64,000 nt of DNA. Source: JAUCQB01 sp964586235 (lineage in GTDB: Bacteria > Planctomycetota > Phycisphaerae > UBA1845 > PWPN01). A program made the position numbers and the translations under genes. Shown here piece after piece: positions 42,945 to 50,975 of this stretch. Each line of letters opens with the position of its first letter. Position 1 is the first letter of the stretch. The notes under the pieces were generated by a model, which did not search any database, had not been told where the DNA came from, and saw only the letters and a list, made by a program, of their open reading frames with translations. Location of the stretch: the NCBI GenBank assembly GCA_964586235.1, contig CAZPIO010000013.1:1-64000 (forward strand), read 5' to 3'.

Positions 42945-43599
42945 CCGCGACACGGACCTGGTCATCCTCGCCGACGCGAAGAACCTGATGCGGTTGCGCC
43001 GGGCACTGGCCGAACTGCAGGCACAGGTGATCGCGATTCCCCCTTTTCAAGTGCGGCATTTGCATCGGGGGCTTGCCGTCCATTTCCGCTGCTGTCACCC
43101 GGACCTGGCCGAGATGCGCATCGACGTGATGTCGCGGATGCGAGGAGTGGGGACGTTTGCCGGCCTTTGGCGGCGCCGCACGACGTTCACCTTGCCCGAC
43201 GGTTTCTCCATTGAAACACTGTCCCTGCCCGATCTGGTGCAGGCGAAGAAAACGCAGCGCGACAAGGACTGGCCGATGCTCCGGCGGCTGGTAGAATCGC
43301 ATTACTTCGACAACCGGGATCATCCGACCGCCTCGATGGTTCGGTTCTGGCTGGCTGAACTCCGCTCGCCCCAGTTGCTCGTCGAGGTTGCCCGCAATCA
43401 TCCGAGTGCCTGCAAACGGGCGGCCCGCCGGCGTCCGTTGCTACAGCATGCGGTGCGAGACGAGCAAGCGGCCTTGGATACCGCGCTTCAGGAGGAGGAA
43501 GCCCGCGAGCGCGAAGCCGACCGCCGCTACTGGCTGCCATTGCGGGCCGAGTTGGAGCAGCTTCGACGAAAACGGGCTCGAAAACCCAGGGACGGGTAA
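42835..43599 (+). CDS. Nucleotidyltransferase of the AbiEii/MNT type
   Basis: 254 residues from TTG 42835, with GGGAGG 5 nt upstream. A start at ATG 42901 would delete the first helix of the fold. The polymerase-beta-type active site is visible: 'LLMGGQACVLYG' (the GG/GS loop), 'SRDTDLVIL' (the two metal-binding Asp residues) and 'MRIDVMS' (third Asp). A helical C-terminal part rich in Arg/Glu follows. AbiEii-like toxins transfer nucleotides to tRNA or other targets. The fold is also found in non-toxin enzymes, so the toxin role is inferred from the overlapping small ORF. Confidence 0.83.
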   Translation: MIPNPIRRVLSSIQKHRVRALLMGGQACVLYGAAEFSRDTDLVILADAKNLMRLRRALAELQAQVIAIPPFQVRHLHRGLAVHFRCCHPDLAEMRIDVMSRMRGVGTFAGLWRRRTTFTLPDGFSIETLSLPDLVQAKKTQRDKDWPMLRRLVESHYFDNRDHPTASMVRFWLAELRSPQLLVEVARNHPSACKRAARRRPLLQHAVRDEQAALDTALQEEEAREREADRRYWLPLRAELEQLRRKRARKPRDG

Positions 43600-43648
43600 G
43601 GTGAGGTGCACCTTTCGGCAGGAGTGAAGCCGAGTTAGAATTCCCGCC

Positions 43649-44647
43649 ATGCTGATGAGGCGGGCGACAGATCTGCTCGTTTACCTGGTACTCAGGCTGG
43701 CGGCGATGGTGTTCCAGATGTTTCCGGTGGACTGGAACCTGGCCACCGCCCGGATGATGGTACACCTCTGGTGCCGGATCATGCCGCGACACCTGAACCG
43801 GGCCAAAGAGCATCTGCGGCTGGCCTGCGGCTCGGAGATGGCGGCCGAGCAGATCGACCGCGTCGCCTTCCTGTCGCTCGAGCAAATGTCAATGATGGCC
43901 ATGGAGTGCCTGTTCACCCCACGGCTGGTCAGCGAACTCACCTGGCACCGGTACATCCGGCTCAAGGGCATCGACAAGGCCCTCGACCGGCTGCTCCAGG
44001 GCCAGGGAGCGATCCTGGTGACCGGGCACTACGGAAGCTGGGAACTGGTGGGCTTCACGCTGGCAGCCCTGGGGTTTCCGCTGACCGCGGTCATGCGGCC
44101 GCTGGATAACCCCTACCTCAACGACTTCCTGCTCGATATCCGCGCCAAGCGAGGCCTGCAGCTTCTCTACAAAAAGGGCGCGTCCCAGTCGGCCGGCGAC
44201 GTACTCGAATCCGGCGGACTGCTCGGGTTCATCGCCGACCAGAACGCCGGCCGCAAGGGCGAGTTCGTCGCTTTCTTCGGTCAGAAGGCCTCCACCTACA
44301 AATCCATCGGGCTGCTGGCAATGCAGCACAATGTGCCGATTCTCGTCGGCTACGCACGCAGACTCAGCGGCCGTTTCGAGTACGAAGTCGGCTGCAACCG
44401 CATCATCGAACCTCACGAATGGGCCGGCCGGCCAGACGAACTGCACTGGATCACACAGGAATACACCTCCGCCATTGAGGCCTTCGTCCGCGAGGCCCCC
44501 GAACAGTACCTCTGGATCCACCGGCGCTGGAAGACGCGACCCAAGGACGAAAACCAGAAGGACGAAAACCGAATGACGAAGAGAACGAGTCTCGGGCCTG
44601 CGGAAGAGGTCGAAGACGAGTCCGCCGGGCGGTTGACGCGGATATGA
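43649..44647 (+). CDS. Lysophospholipid/lipid A acyltransferase (LpxL/HtrB family)
   Basis: 332 residues. One N-terminal membrane-associated segment (residues 8-25) precedes the acyltransferase domain with the HxxxxE motif 'GHYGSWELVG', 'MRPLDNPYLND', 'GFIADQNAGRKGEFVAFFG' and 'YLWIHRRWKTRP'. These match the LpxL/LpxM family, which adds a secondary acyl chain to lipid A at the inner membrane. The C-terminal 30 residues are charged and low-complexity. TAGAAT lies 7 nt before ATG 43649, so this mRNA may also be leaderless; no ribosome-binding site is visible. Confidence 0.9.
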   Translation: MLMRRATDLLVYLVLRLAAMVFQMFPVDWNLATARMMVHLWCRIMPRHLNRAKEHLRLACGSEMAAEQIDRVAFLSLEQMSMMAMECLFTPRLVSELTWHRYIRLKGIDKALDRLLQGQGAILVTGHYGSWELVGFTLAALGFPLTAVMRPLDNPYLNDFLLDIRAKRGLQLLYKKGASQSAGDVLESGGLLGFIADQNAGRKGEFVAFFGQKASTYKSIGLLAMQHNVPILVGYARRLSGRFEYEVGCNRIIEPHEWAGRPDELHWITQEYTSAIEAFVREAPEQYLWIHRRWKTRPKDENQKDENRMTKRTSLGPAEEVEDESAGRLTRI

Positions 44648-44660
44648 GACAGGTCTAGAA
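44633..44660 (+). promoter_or_regulatory. Promoter of the thioredoxin gene
   Basis: TTGACG (44633-44638), 16-nt spacer, TAGAAT (44655-44660); each box has five consensus bases. The -35 lies inside the end of the acyltransferase gene. The leader would be about 60 nt. Confidence 0.6.
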
Positions 44661-44727
44661 TCCCTCACCGTCAGGTGTCGTAACGGGCGCACCTTCAGGC
44701 AGTTGGGCACATACTCAGGAGCAAGCC

Positions 44728-45063
44728 ATGGCCGGGCCGAACACCAAGACCTTCACCGAAGCCAACTTTCAAGAGGAAGTTCTCCAGGCGTCCGAGCCTG
44801 TTCTGGTCGATTTCTGGGCCGAGTGGTGCATGCCCTGCAAGGCTCTGGGCCCGACCATCGACGAACTGGCGACCGAGTACGCAGGCAAGGTCAAAATCGG
44901 CAAGGTCGACACCGACGCCAACCCGTCGCTCGCAACGCAGTTCGGCATCAGCGCCATCCCGACAGTCATCCTCTTTCAAAACGGCGAGATCAAGGAACGT
45001 TTTGTGGGCCTGCGCAGCAAGCGCGATCTGCAGGCATCGCTCGACGGCTATGTGAAACGCTGA
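44728..45063 (+). CDS. trxA: Thioredoxin
   Basis: 111 residues, one thioredoxin fold with no signal peptide. The active site is 'DFWAEWCMPCKALGP', with WCMPC in place of the classical WCGPC. The cis-Pro loop is 'GISAIPTVILF'. Cytoplasmic thiol-disulfide reductant for ribonucleotide reductase, peroxiredoxins and similar targets. AGGAG lies 7 nt before the ATG, and a promoter precedes it. The Met in the active-site dipeptide should change the redox potential or partner choice. Confidence 0.93.
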   Translation: MAGPNTKTFTEANFQEEVLQASEPVLVDFWAEWCMPCKALGPTIDELATEYAGKVKIGKVDTDANPSLATQFGISAIPTVILFQNGEIKERFVGLRSKRDLQASLDGYVKR

Positions 45064-45142
45064 GCAGCTCGCCCTCAATCCCGGCAAGCGACCATCACCC
45101 GAAAGCCTGAAAACCTCGATTCGCGATTGTCCGGCCTTGCAG

Positions 45143-45601
45143 TTACGGCGCCGTGGTCGGGGGCGCTTCCACGGCCGGAGCGGTTGAGGGCATGGTGCTC
45201 GGCGACACATCGGCCGGCGAGCTGAGCGGCAAGTCGATCTCATTCGTCGCGACCACCGAGCCGCGTTCCACACGCGTCGCAATCCGGCAGATGCGCCGCT
45301 CACCATCGGTCATCACGGAAACGGTCGCCGAGGCGGTCAGGCATCGAGGAGCCAGCGAGCTGACGTCAAGATCGATGCCCGAGTCCGGCGGCTGCGCCGT
45401 CCACTCGGCGATATGAAGACGGGCGTATGCCAGCGCGCTGTCGTTGATCACCTGCGCGCCGAGCCGCACGCGGTCCAGTTGAAGCTCGCGGTATCGGTAG
45501 ACGCCCCAGCAGGCGATCAGAGCCAGCACCCCGGCCGTGAGCGTCATCACGATCAGCACGATGGTCAGCACGAGTCCGCGCCGGCGCCCTCCGCTTTTCA
45601 T
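45143..45601 (-). CDS. GspK/PilX-like minor pseudopilin
   Basis: 152 residues, last gene of the secretion operon. The start 'RRGLVLTIVLIVMTLTAGVLAL' (landmark 'RRGLVLTIVL') is a class III signal-like basic-Gly-hydrophobic N-terminus without Glu at position 5, as in GspK and PilX proteins. The middle is a short beta-rich domain and the C-terminus is Pro/Thr/Ser-rich. Its ATG overlaps the stop of the previous gene in ATGA. True GspK is about twice as long, so this is a reduced or distinct member. Confidence 0.7.
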   Translation of the reverse strand: MKSGGRRRGLVLTIVLIVMTLTAGVLALIACWGVYRYRELQLDRVRLGAQVINDSALAYARLHIAEWTAQPPDSGIDLDVSSLAPRCLTASATVSVMTDGERRICRIATRVERGSVVATNEIDLPLSSPADVSPSTMPSTAPAVEAPPTTAP

Positions 45602-46101
45602 GACCCACCTCCGCGCCCCACGGCGGCCGCGGTCGTCAGACGGTAGTCGTGACCAGGCCCTCTCTCTATCGGTGCCCGGAAAGTGAAGAGTAGCCAGACC
45701 ACGCCCGGCGAGGAGCCGATCGCCTCATGTCTGACGTCGGCCTCTGCCTTCTCCAGTCGCCACTCGTAGCGGGACGGTGTCGCTTCTGCCGGCCGCTCAG
45801 TCCGCTCCACCAGGGTGCCCGCAAAACGGTAAACAATCGCCGTCCCATCGCGACGCAACTCCAGGCTGGCACCGTCTTCGCCCCTCCTGGCCACGGCCTC
45901 ATTCGCGTACGACGCATCGGACCTAAGCCGGCGGGCGATGTCCCGCATCCGGGCCTGGTCTGACAACATGCAGGTCTCAAGCTGCTGCACGCGCAGAAGC
46001 CAGGCGCTGACCTCGTAGCCGACCGCCATCACCCCCAGGATCAGGGGCAGCATTCCGATGACTTCGATCAGCGAGTATCCTTTTCGCAGACGGTCCTTCA
46101 T
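45598..46101 (-). CDS. Prepilin-like (pseudopilin) protein
   Basis: 167 residues from ATG 46101, which has AGGAGG 7 nt upstream. The N-terminus has the prepilin cleavage/methylation motif 'RKGYSLIEVIGM' followed by a hydrophobic helix and a soluble beta domain ('DGASLELRRDGTAIVYRFAG'). It is probably a GspJ- or PilW-like minor pseudopilin cut after Gly by a prepilin peptidase encoded elsewhere. Its end overlaps the next gene by 4 nt and its start overlaps the preceding stop. Confidence 0.8.
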   Translation of the reverse strand: MKDRLRKGYSLIEVIGMLPLILGVMAVGYEVSAWLLRVQQLETCMLSDQARMRDIARRLRSDASYANEAVARRGEDGASLELRRDGTAIVYRFAGTLVERTERPAEATPSRYEWRLEKAEADVRHEAIGSSPGVVWLLFTFRAPIERGPGHDYRLTTAAAVGRGGGS

Positions 46102-46487
46102 GGGTTGCCTCCTGCCGGGATGAATCCGCTGACCTGCTCGCGGAGTTCCTTGCCTCCCCAGGCTGTCGCGGTCGCCGTCACCGTCACGCGGTTCAGACCT
46201 TTCCACTGGCCCTCGCCCGGCTGGGTCTGGGCTTGCAGAGAAACACCTTCAGGCAGCATACCCTCCGGCGGGGGCAGATCCGCCGGGGCACCCGCCATGA
46301 TCCGCTCCCACTGTGCCGAGGCGGCCCAAACCAGCATCTCCCTCTGAAGCATCTCGTTGCGCGACTGGCGGTATTCGAACACAACGTCCGTGGCAAGCCC
46401 GGCGAGCAGCGCCAGAAGGGCAATGCCGACGACCAACTCGATCAGCGTCCATCCATGTCGACCGGTTCCGGGGCGTGGTTTTCTCAT
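46098..46487 (-). CDS. Prepilin-like (pseudopilin) protein
   Basis: 129 residues from ATG 46487, overlapping the gspF-like stop in ATGA. The N-terminus 'GRHGWTLIELVVGIALLA' has the prepilin cleavage motif with Trp at mature position 1 where Phe, Leu or Met is usual, and Glu5 in place. The soluble domain is short ('QWKGLNRVTVTATATAW'), close to GspI-type minor pseudopilins in length. It is likely assembled at the tip of the pseudopilus. Confidence 0.82.
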   Translation of the reverse strand: MRKPRPGTGRHGWTLIELVVGIALLALLAGLATDVVFEYRQSRNEMLQREMLVWAASAQWERIMAGAPADLPPPEGMLPEGVSLQAQTQPGEGQWKGLNRVTVTATATAWGGKELREQVSGFIPAGGNP

Positions 46488-47641
46488 ACGACAGGCACCC
46501 ATCCTGTTACCGACTGGATCAACTGGACCAACGGAATGAACAGGGCGAGCACGATGAAGGCCAGCACCGCGCTCAGCGCGACCGTGCAAAGCGGCCACAC
46601 CAACGAGTTCACCACCATCCACCATCGCGTCACGATCGCCTCGTGGTAGTCGGCCGCGTACCGCAAGGCGGCGTCCATGTTGCCCGATCTCGCTCCGGCA
46701 CCCAGCGCGACCGCCAGAACCGGCCCCAGGCCGGCGGTGCGGCAGGCCTCCACTGGGCCACCGCCCGCCTCCAACAGGTCGGCGAACCATCTCATGCGGT
46801 CGCGCACGTGCCGGTTCACGTCCAGGCACGCCGCGAGCCGTGCGGCCGAGGCCAGATCCATCCCGCTTGCCAGCGCGGTACGCATCAAACGAAGCATCTC
46901 CGCCATGCAGCGGCCGAACTCCATCCGCCGAACCCCCGGCAACGTGGCCCGGACGGATTCGCCGATTCTCGTCGTTAACGGGCGACCGTCGACGTACCAG
47001 ACCCGCATCGCCAGCCAGATGAACGGAATTAACACAACCGGCACCCAGCCGGGCGGGGTCCCCTGGACAAACCATGCGGATATGTCGATCAACGCAACCG
47101 TGAGCCCGGGCAACGTGGTCCCGAAATCCGCGAAGATGGTCTTGAACTTGGGTATGATCGCGACCATGATCCCGCTGACAACGAAGCAACCGAAAGTGAG
47201 CACGATCGCAACATAGATCCCGACCGGGACATCGAACAATCGCCGCCAGCGGGCCTTTCGGACAAGATACTCCTCCGCCTGCTCCATGGCGGCGGGCAGC
47301 CGGCCGGCTCTCTCACCGGCCTCCGCCAGGCTCAGGACCAGCCGCGAGCACTCGCTATATCCCAGACGCATCGCCTCGGCCAGGGAGGCGCCCTGGGTCA
47401 GAAACCGCGATATCCGCTTGAGATGAACACGAGCCATGCCCTGCTCCGAATCGCCGGCCAGCGACAAGGCCGTCGCCAGCGGCAGGTTCTGGCGCAGCAC
47501 CGAGCCGATCTGACCGATCACGATGCGCTCGATCGCCGGACGCTGGAAAAAGGAGATGATGTACATCAATCCCTGCCAGAGCAGGACTATCACGACGACG
47601 GCGAGTATCGCAAAGATGATTGCTACTGCGGGTGGAATCAT
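46484..47641 (-). CDS. Second GspF/PilC-like inner-membrane platform protein
   Basis: 385 residues from ATG 47641 (GGTGAGG upstream). Two T2SSF domains are present, each with the 'LPLATALSLAGDSE'- or 'MDLASAARLAACL'-type helical start and the membrane segments near residues 155, 205 and 370. The usual GspF N-terminal cytoplasmic stretch is missing: residues 5-25 are instead an extra membrane helix ('AVAIIFAILAVVVIVLLWQG'). It follows the first gspF by 16 nt. It may pair with the first GspF as an asymmetric platform. Confidence 0.88.
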   Translation of the reverse strand: MIPPAVAIIFAILAVVVIVLLWQGLMYIISFFQRPAIERIVIGQIGSVLRQNLPLATALSLAGDSEQGMARVHLKRISRFLTQGASLAEAMRLGYSECSRLVLSLAEAGERAGRLPAAMEQAEEYLVRKARWRRLFDVPVGIYVAIVLTFGCFVVSGIMVAIIPKFKTIFADFGTTLPGLTVALIDISAWFVQGTPPGWVPVVLIPFIWLAMRVWYVDGRPLTTRIGESVRATLPGVRRMEFGRCMAEMLRLMRTALASGMDLASAARLAACLDVNRHVRDRMRWFADLLEAGGGPVEACRTAGLGPVLAVALGAGARSGNMDAALRYAADYHEAIVTRWWMVVNSLVWPLCTVALSAVLAFIVLALFIPLVQLIQSVTGWVPVV

Positions 47642-47657
47642 GCGAGCCTCACCATTT

Positions 47658-48866
47658 CTAACTGGCCCCGCCGGATGACACACTGTTGACCAGGGTCACA
47701 AGCGGCAGGAACATCGCTACGATCATGAAAGCGAGCAAGCCGCCGAGAACGATGATCAGCAGCGGGAAAAGCAGCGTGCGGAGCATCGACTGAGCATGAA
47801 TGGCGCGGTTCTCATATGACCTCGCCAGTTGTCCAATGGCCGAGGGCAGGGCATCCCGCCCGACCGCAACCTGCACGCAGAATCCGAACAACGGGGGAAT
47901 CACGCGCGCCGTCTGGCAGGCCACGAAAACGGAACGGCCTTGCTCGGTTTCGACCGCCAGGCGCTCGGCGTCGGCCGACAGCCGGACCGACCCGGTGGCC
48001 CCGCCGCCGAGCCGCATCGCCTGGGGCAGGGGGATGCCGGTGGCCACGGCCGTGGAAACCGAACGCAGGAAGCGGGCGATCAGCGATGCGCGGTACACCC
48101 TGCCGACGATCGGAATCGACATTAGAACATTCTCTCGCACCGACAGGCCCGCGGTCGAGAAACGCAGGCTCGTCCAGCCCACGATGAAGGCGGCCACCAG
48201 GCAGGCCAACACGAGAAGGATCAGCGGAAAAGACTCGGCGACATCAAGAACCAGCATGGTCATGGCCGGCAGCTTGGTGCCGAAGTCCGCGAATATTTCC
48301 CTGAACCGCGGCGCCACCAGAACGAAGAAAACCGAGATGATCGTCAGGGCAATTCCCCCGACCAGAAGCGGGTACGTGATCACCTCCCAGATCAGCCGCC
48401 GGGTGTTCCCCGCCAGGCGCAAGTGCTGGTTGAGGTTCAGCAGGGTGGCGGGCAACTCGCCGGAATCGATTCCAGCCCGAATAACACGACTGTAGAGCAG
48501 CGGCAGGCCCTGCTCGCGCGCCGCAATTGCCTGATCGAGCGGCAGGCCGCGCCGCAGATCGCCTACCAGGCCGTTCACCCACTCCCGTAACCGCCGTGAC
48601 TCGATGTCCCGAGCCAACTGGGCCAGCCCTTCATCGAGGGCAATACCCGCCTCGGCCAGCGAGGCAAGCTGCTCGTTGAAGAAAACCAGGTCATCCTCGC
48701 TGATCGTCGCCATCCGCCGCGCCTGCGGTTCGGCGGTGCGCAGTTCCCGAACCTCGATCCGCATCTGGTTGAGATCATCGAGCGCCCGGTCGCGGCTGGA
48801 AGCCTCAACCCTTCCGGCAATCGCCGTTCCTCCGGGAGTCTGACCTTCGTATTCAAACCACGGCAT
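47658..48866 (-). CDS. gspF: GspF/PilC-like inner-membrane platform protein
   Basis: 402 residues from ATG 48866 with GGGAG 8 nt upstream. The complete GspF layout is present: N-terminal 'WFEYEGQTPGGTAIAGRVEA' segment, then two T2SSF domains ('FFNEQLASLAEAGIALDEGL' and 'FLRSVSTAVATGIPLPQAM') with three membrane segments. GspF couples the ATPase to the pseudopilus in the inner membrane. It follows gspE by 15 nt. Confidence 0.92.
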   Translation of the reverse strand: MPWFEYEGQTPGGTAIAGRVEASSRDRALDDLNQMRIEVRELRTAEPQARRMATISEDDLVFFNEQLASLAEAGIALDEGLAQLARDIESRRLREWVNGLVGDLRRGLPLDQAIAAREQGLPLLYSRVIRAGIDSGELPATLLNLNQHLRLAGNTRRLIWEVITYPLLVGGIALTIISVFFVLVAPRFREIFADFGTKLPAMTMLVLDVAESFPLILLVLACLVAAFIVGWTSLRFSTAGLSVRENVLMSIPIVGRVYRASLIARFLRSVSTAVATGIPLPQAMRLGGGATGSVRLSADAERLAVETEQGRSVFVACQTARVIPPLFGFCVQVAVGRDALPSAIGQLARSYENRAIHAQSMLRTLLFPLLIIVLGGLLAFMIVAMFLPLVTLVNSVSSGGAS

Positions 48867-48881
48867 ATCCACATCTCCCAA

Positions 48882-50063
48882 TCACGTCCGAGGCGCCTCG
48901 TTGCACTCTGACACCACCCGTCTGATGGCAGCCGGATGACTGAACAGTGACCCCAATACGCGACGGACTTCATCAACCGTCGTTCGGCCCTCATCGATGA
49001 GCCGGCGCGCATCCACCCCCAGGTCCGGCCGGTTCGCGGTGATCACTCGACGCAGCTCGCCGGCCGATCGGCGGCTCAGAATCGCCTCCCGCAGCGGTTC
49101 ATCCATCACCACAATCTGTCCGCAGGCCGTCCGGCCCGAGTACCCGGTATCCGCGCACGTCTCGCAACCCCGACCGCCGCAGGTTCCGCACACAAGCCGC
49201 ACCAACCGCTGAGAGAATACAACGGAAAGCGCTCCAACGATCTGGTAGGGCTCGATCCCCATCTCCAGGAGCCGGACCAGTGCCTCGGCCGGATCACCGC
49301 TGTGCATCGTGCTCATGATCAGGTGACCGGTCAATGCGGCCTCCACGACAAGGTGGCCGGTCTGGGCATCCCGGACTTCGCCGACCAGAAGAACCTGAAC
49401 ATCCTGCCTCAGCAGCGAACGCATCGCCCGTACGTAGTCAAGTTCACCATGAGGCTGGATCTGGATCTGGGCCATGCCGCTCAGCCGCTGCTCAACCGGG
49501 TCCTCCAGGCTGACCACGCTTCGGCCGGGGGTGGCACCAAGGATGTGCCTCGCCAGGGCATACAAAGTCGTACTCTTGCCGCTGCCTGCCGGTCCGGTAA
49601 CCAGGATCAGACCATGAGGCTGCTCGGCCGCCGTACGGAATTCCGTCACCACTTCATCGGAGAGACCCAGGTCGTCTAGGCCGCTGACCTGCCCGACCGA
49701 GTACATCAGACGCACTACTGCCCGTTCCCCCCGGACCGTCGGGAATGTGGCGACCCGGACATCGATCGGGGGCAGCCCGCCCGTCAGGTGCCCTGAGGCC
49801 TGAAATGACCCTTCCTGGGGGATATCCATGCGATAGGTGAGCAAACCGGCGAGCACCTTGAGGCGGGCAATGACGTTCTCGGCCAGACCCGCCGGCAGCC
49901 TGTCCATCTCGTGCAGGACCCCATCGAGCCGGTACCTGACCCACATCCCGCCTTCGGACGGCTCGAAATGGACATCGCTGGCCCGCCGGGCGATCGCTCG
50001 GGTTAACAGGGCGTCTACGAGCTGAACGACGGTGCTCCCCACTGGATAGCCGCTATCAGTCAT
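48882..50063 (-). CDS. gspE: Short GspE/PilB-type secretion ATPase
   Basis: 393 residues from ATG 50063, with GGGGAAG upstream. It drives pseudopilus assembly. The N2 domain ('RRASDVHFEPSEGGMWVRYRLDG') starts near residue 30, so the N1 domain that binds GspL or PilM is absent. Walker A is 'GPAGSGKSTT', the Asp box 'SLEDPVEQ', Walker B 'VLLVGEVRD' and the His box 'HLIMSTMHSGD'. A zinc-binding tetracysteine loop is 'CGTCGGRGCETC', typical of GspE/PilB and absent from PilT. Without N1 it must dock by another route. Confidence 0.92.
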   Translation of the reverse strand: MTDSGYPVGSTVVQLVDALLTRAIARRASDVHFEPSEGGMWVRYRLDGVLHEMDRLPAGLAENVIARLKVLAGLLTYRMDIPQEGSFQASGHLTGGLPPIDVRVATFPTVRGERAVVRLMYSVGQVSGLDDLGLSDEVVTEFRTAAEQPHGLILVTGPAGSGKSTTLYALARHILGATPGRSVVSLEDPVEQRLSGMAQIQIQPHGELDYVRAMRSLLRQDVQVLLVGEVRDAQTGHLVVEAALTGHLIMSTMHSGDPAEALVRLLEMGIEPYQIVGALSVVFSQRLVRLVCGTCGGRGCETCADTGYSGRTACGQIVVMDEPLREAILSRRSAGELRRVITANRPDLGVDARRLIDEGRTTVDEVRRVLGSLFSHPAAIRRVVSECNEAPRT

Positions 50064-50387
50064 CAGACTTCCCCGCAACGCGATCCTACAAGGCCGGTCT
50101 GGGCTCAGAACCGCTCAGAAAGGCCGGATGGCACGAGAATATCCACCCGGGCAGCCTCCCAGGCAAGCCGTCGGGACTGACCGGGCCGACGCCTCGTGCC
50201 ATCCGCCGGCCCCGCATTCTGGCTCGAGGCTCCCGCCTCTCAAAGACTTAGAAGCGTTGCCAGGGACCTTGTTAGGGTCAGGCAGCGGTTCAAGGAAAAT
50301 CTGCAAATTCCGGTCGATTCGGCACTCCAGGCGTATACATCTCCCCCCAGTATGCGTCATAATTAGTTAGTACAGGAGTACCCCACC
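50064..50387. promoter_or_regulatory. Divergent control region between gspE and the ECF sigma gene
   Basis: About 320 nt with no gene. CATAAT at 50358-50363 could be a -10 for the sigma operon, without a clear -35. No obvious ECF-type -35/-10 pair (GGAAC...GTC) was seen. The two operons probably share regulation through this region. Confidence 0.35.
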
Positions 50388-50975
50388 ATGGCCCGGGCTG
50401 CCTCCGCTGCATTGCCCCTGGAACTCCGCACCGTCCTGGCTGGGCTGGCATCCGCCGAGGTCACCGACGACCAGCAGTGGATCGTGACCCTGATGCGCAG
50501 GCACGGACCGGCCGTGGTCACTCTGCTCTGGCGGATGCTGGGCTCCGAACAGGACGTCCTGGACGCCTACCAGACGGCGATCTGCCGGCTGACGGCCAAG
50601 GGAAGCGACGGGCTTGGCTCCAACCCACCGGGTTATTTCTATCGAACGGTCGCCAACGCCGGTATCGAGATCCTCCGGGCCAGGCAGCGACACCGGGCAT
50701 GCTGGCCGACCGTCGTCGACCTGCAGCGGAGACGCACCGAGGACCGGCCGCAACCCGTGGGGCTCGATCAGCGCGAAATCATCGACAAAATGAGGCAGGC
50801 CATCTGCCAGTTACCTTCACATCTGCGGAACGTCATCGTTCTGCGCGAACTGGCCGAACTGCCCTATGCCCAAGTCGCCAGGATCCTGGGGATACGGAAC
50901 GGCACCGCCAGGCTGTATCGCCGGGAAGCCATCCTGCGGCTTGCAGACATGATTGGACGGGAGGCAAATCCATGA
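50388..50975 (+). CDS. ECF-type RNA polymerase sigma factor
   Basis: 195 residues. A sigma2 region is near residues 35-75 ('WRMLGSEQDVLDAYQTAICRL') and a sigma4 helix-turn-helix near 140-185 ('LPSHLRNVIVLRELAELPYAQVARILGI'). There is no sigma3. ECF factors direct RNA polymerase to a small regulon when freed from an anti-sigma factor. AGGAG precedes ATG 50388. The overlap with the next gene (ATGA at 50972) and that gene's zinc motif show the partner. Confidence 0.9.
   Translation: MARAASAALPLELRTVLAGLASAEVTDDQQWIVTLMRRHGPAVVTLLWRMLGSEQDVLDAYQTAICRLTAKGSDGLGSNPPGYFYRTVANAGIEILRARQRHRACWPTVVDLQRRRTEDRPQPVGLDQREIIDKMRQAICQLPSHLRNVIVLRELAELPYAQVARILGIRNGTARLYRREAILRLADMIGREANP

Noticed and set aside
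42901..43599. ATG 42901 as the nucleotidyltransferase start, removing most of the overlap
   Set aside because: It would begin at the active-site GG loop and delete the first helix, and it has no ribosome-binding site as good as GGGAGG before TTG 42835.
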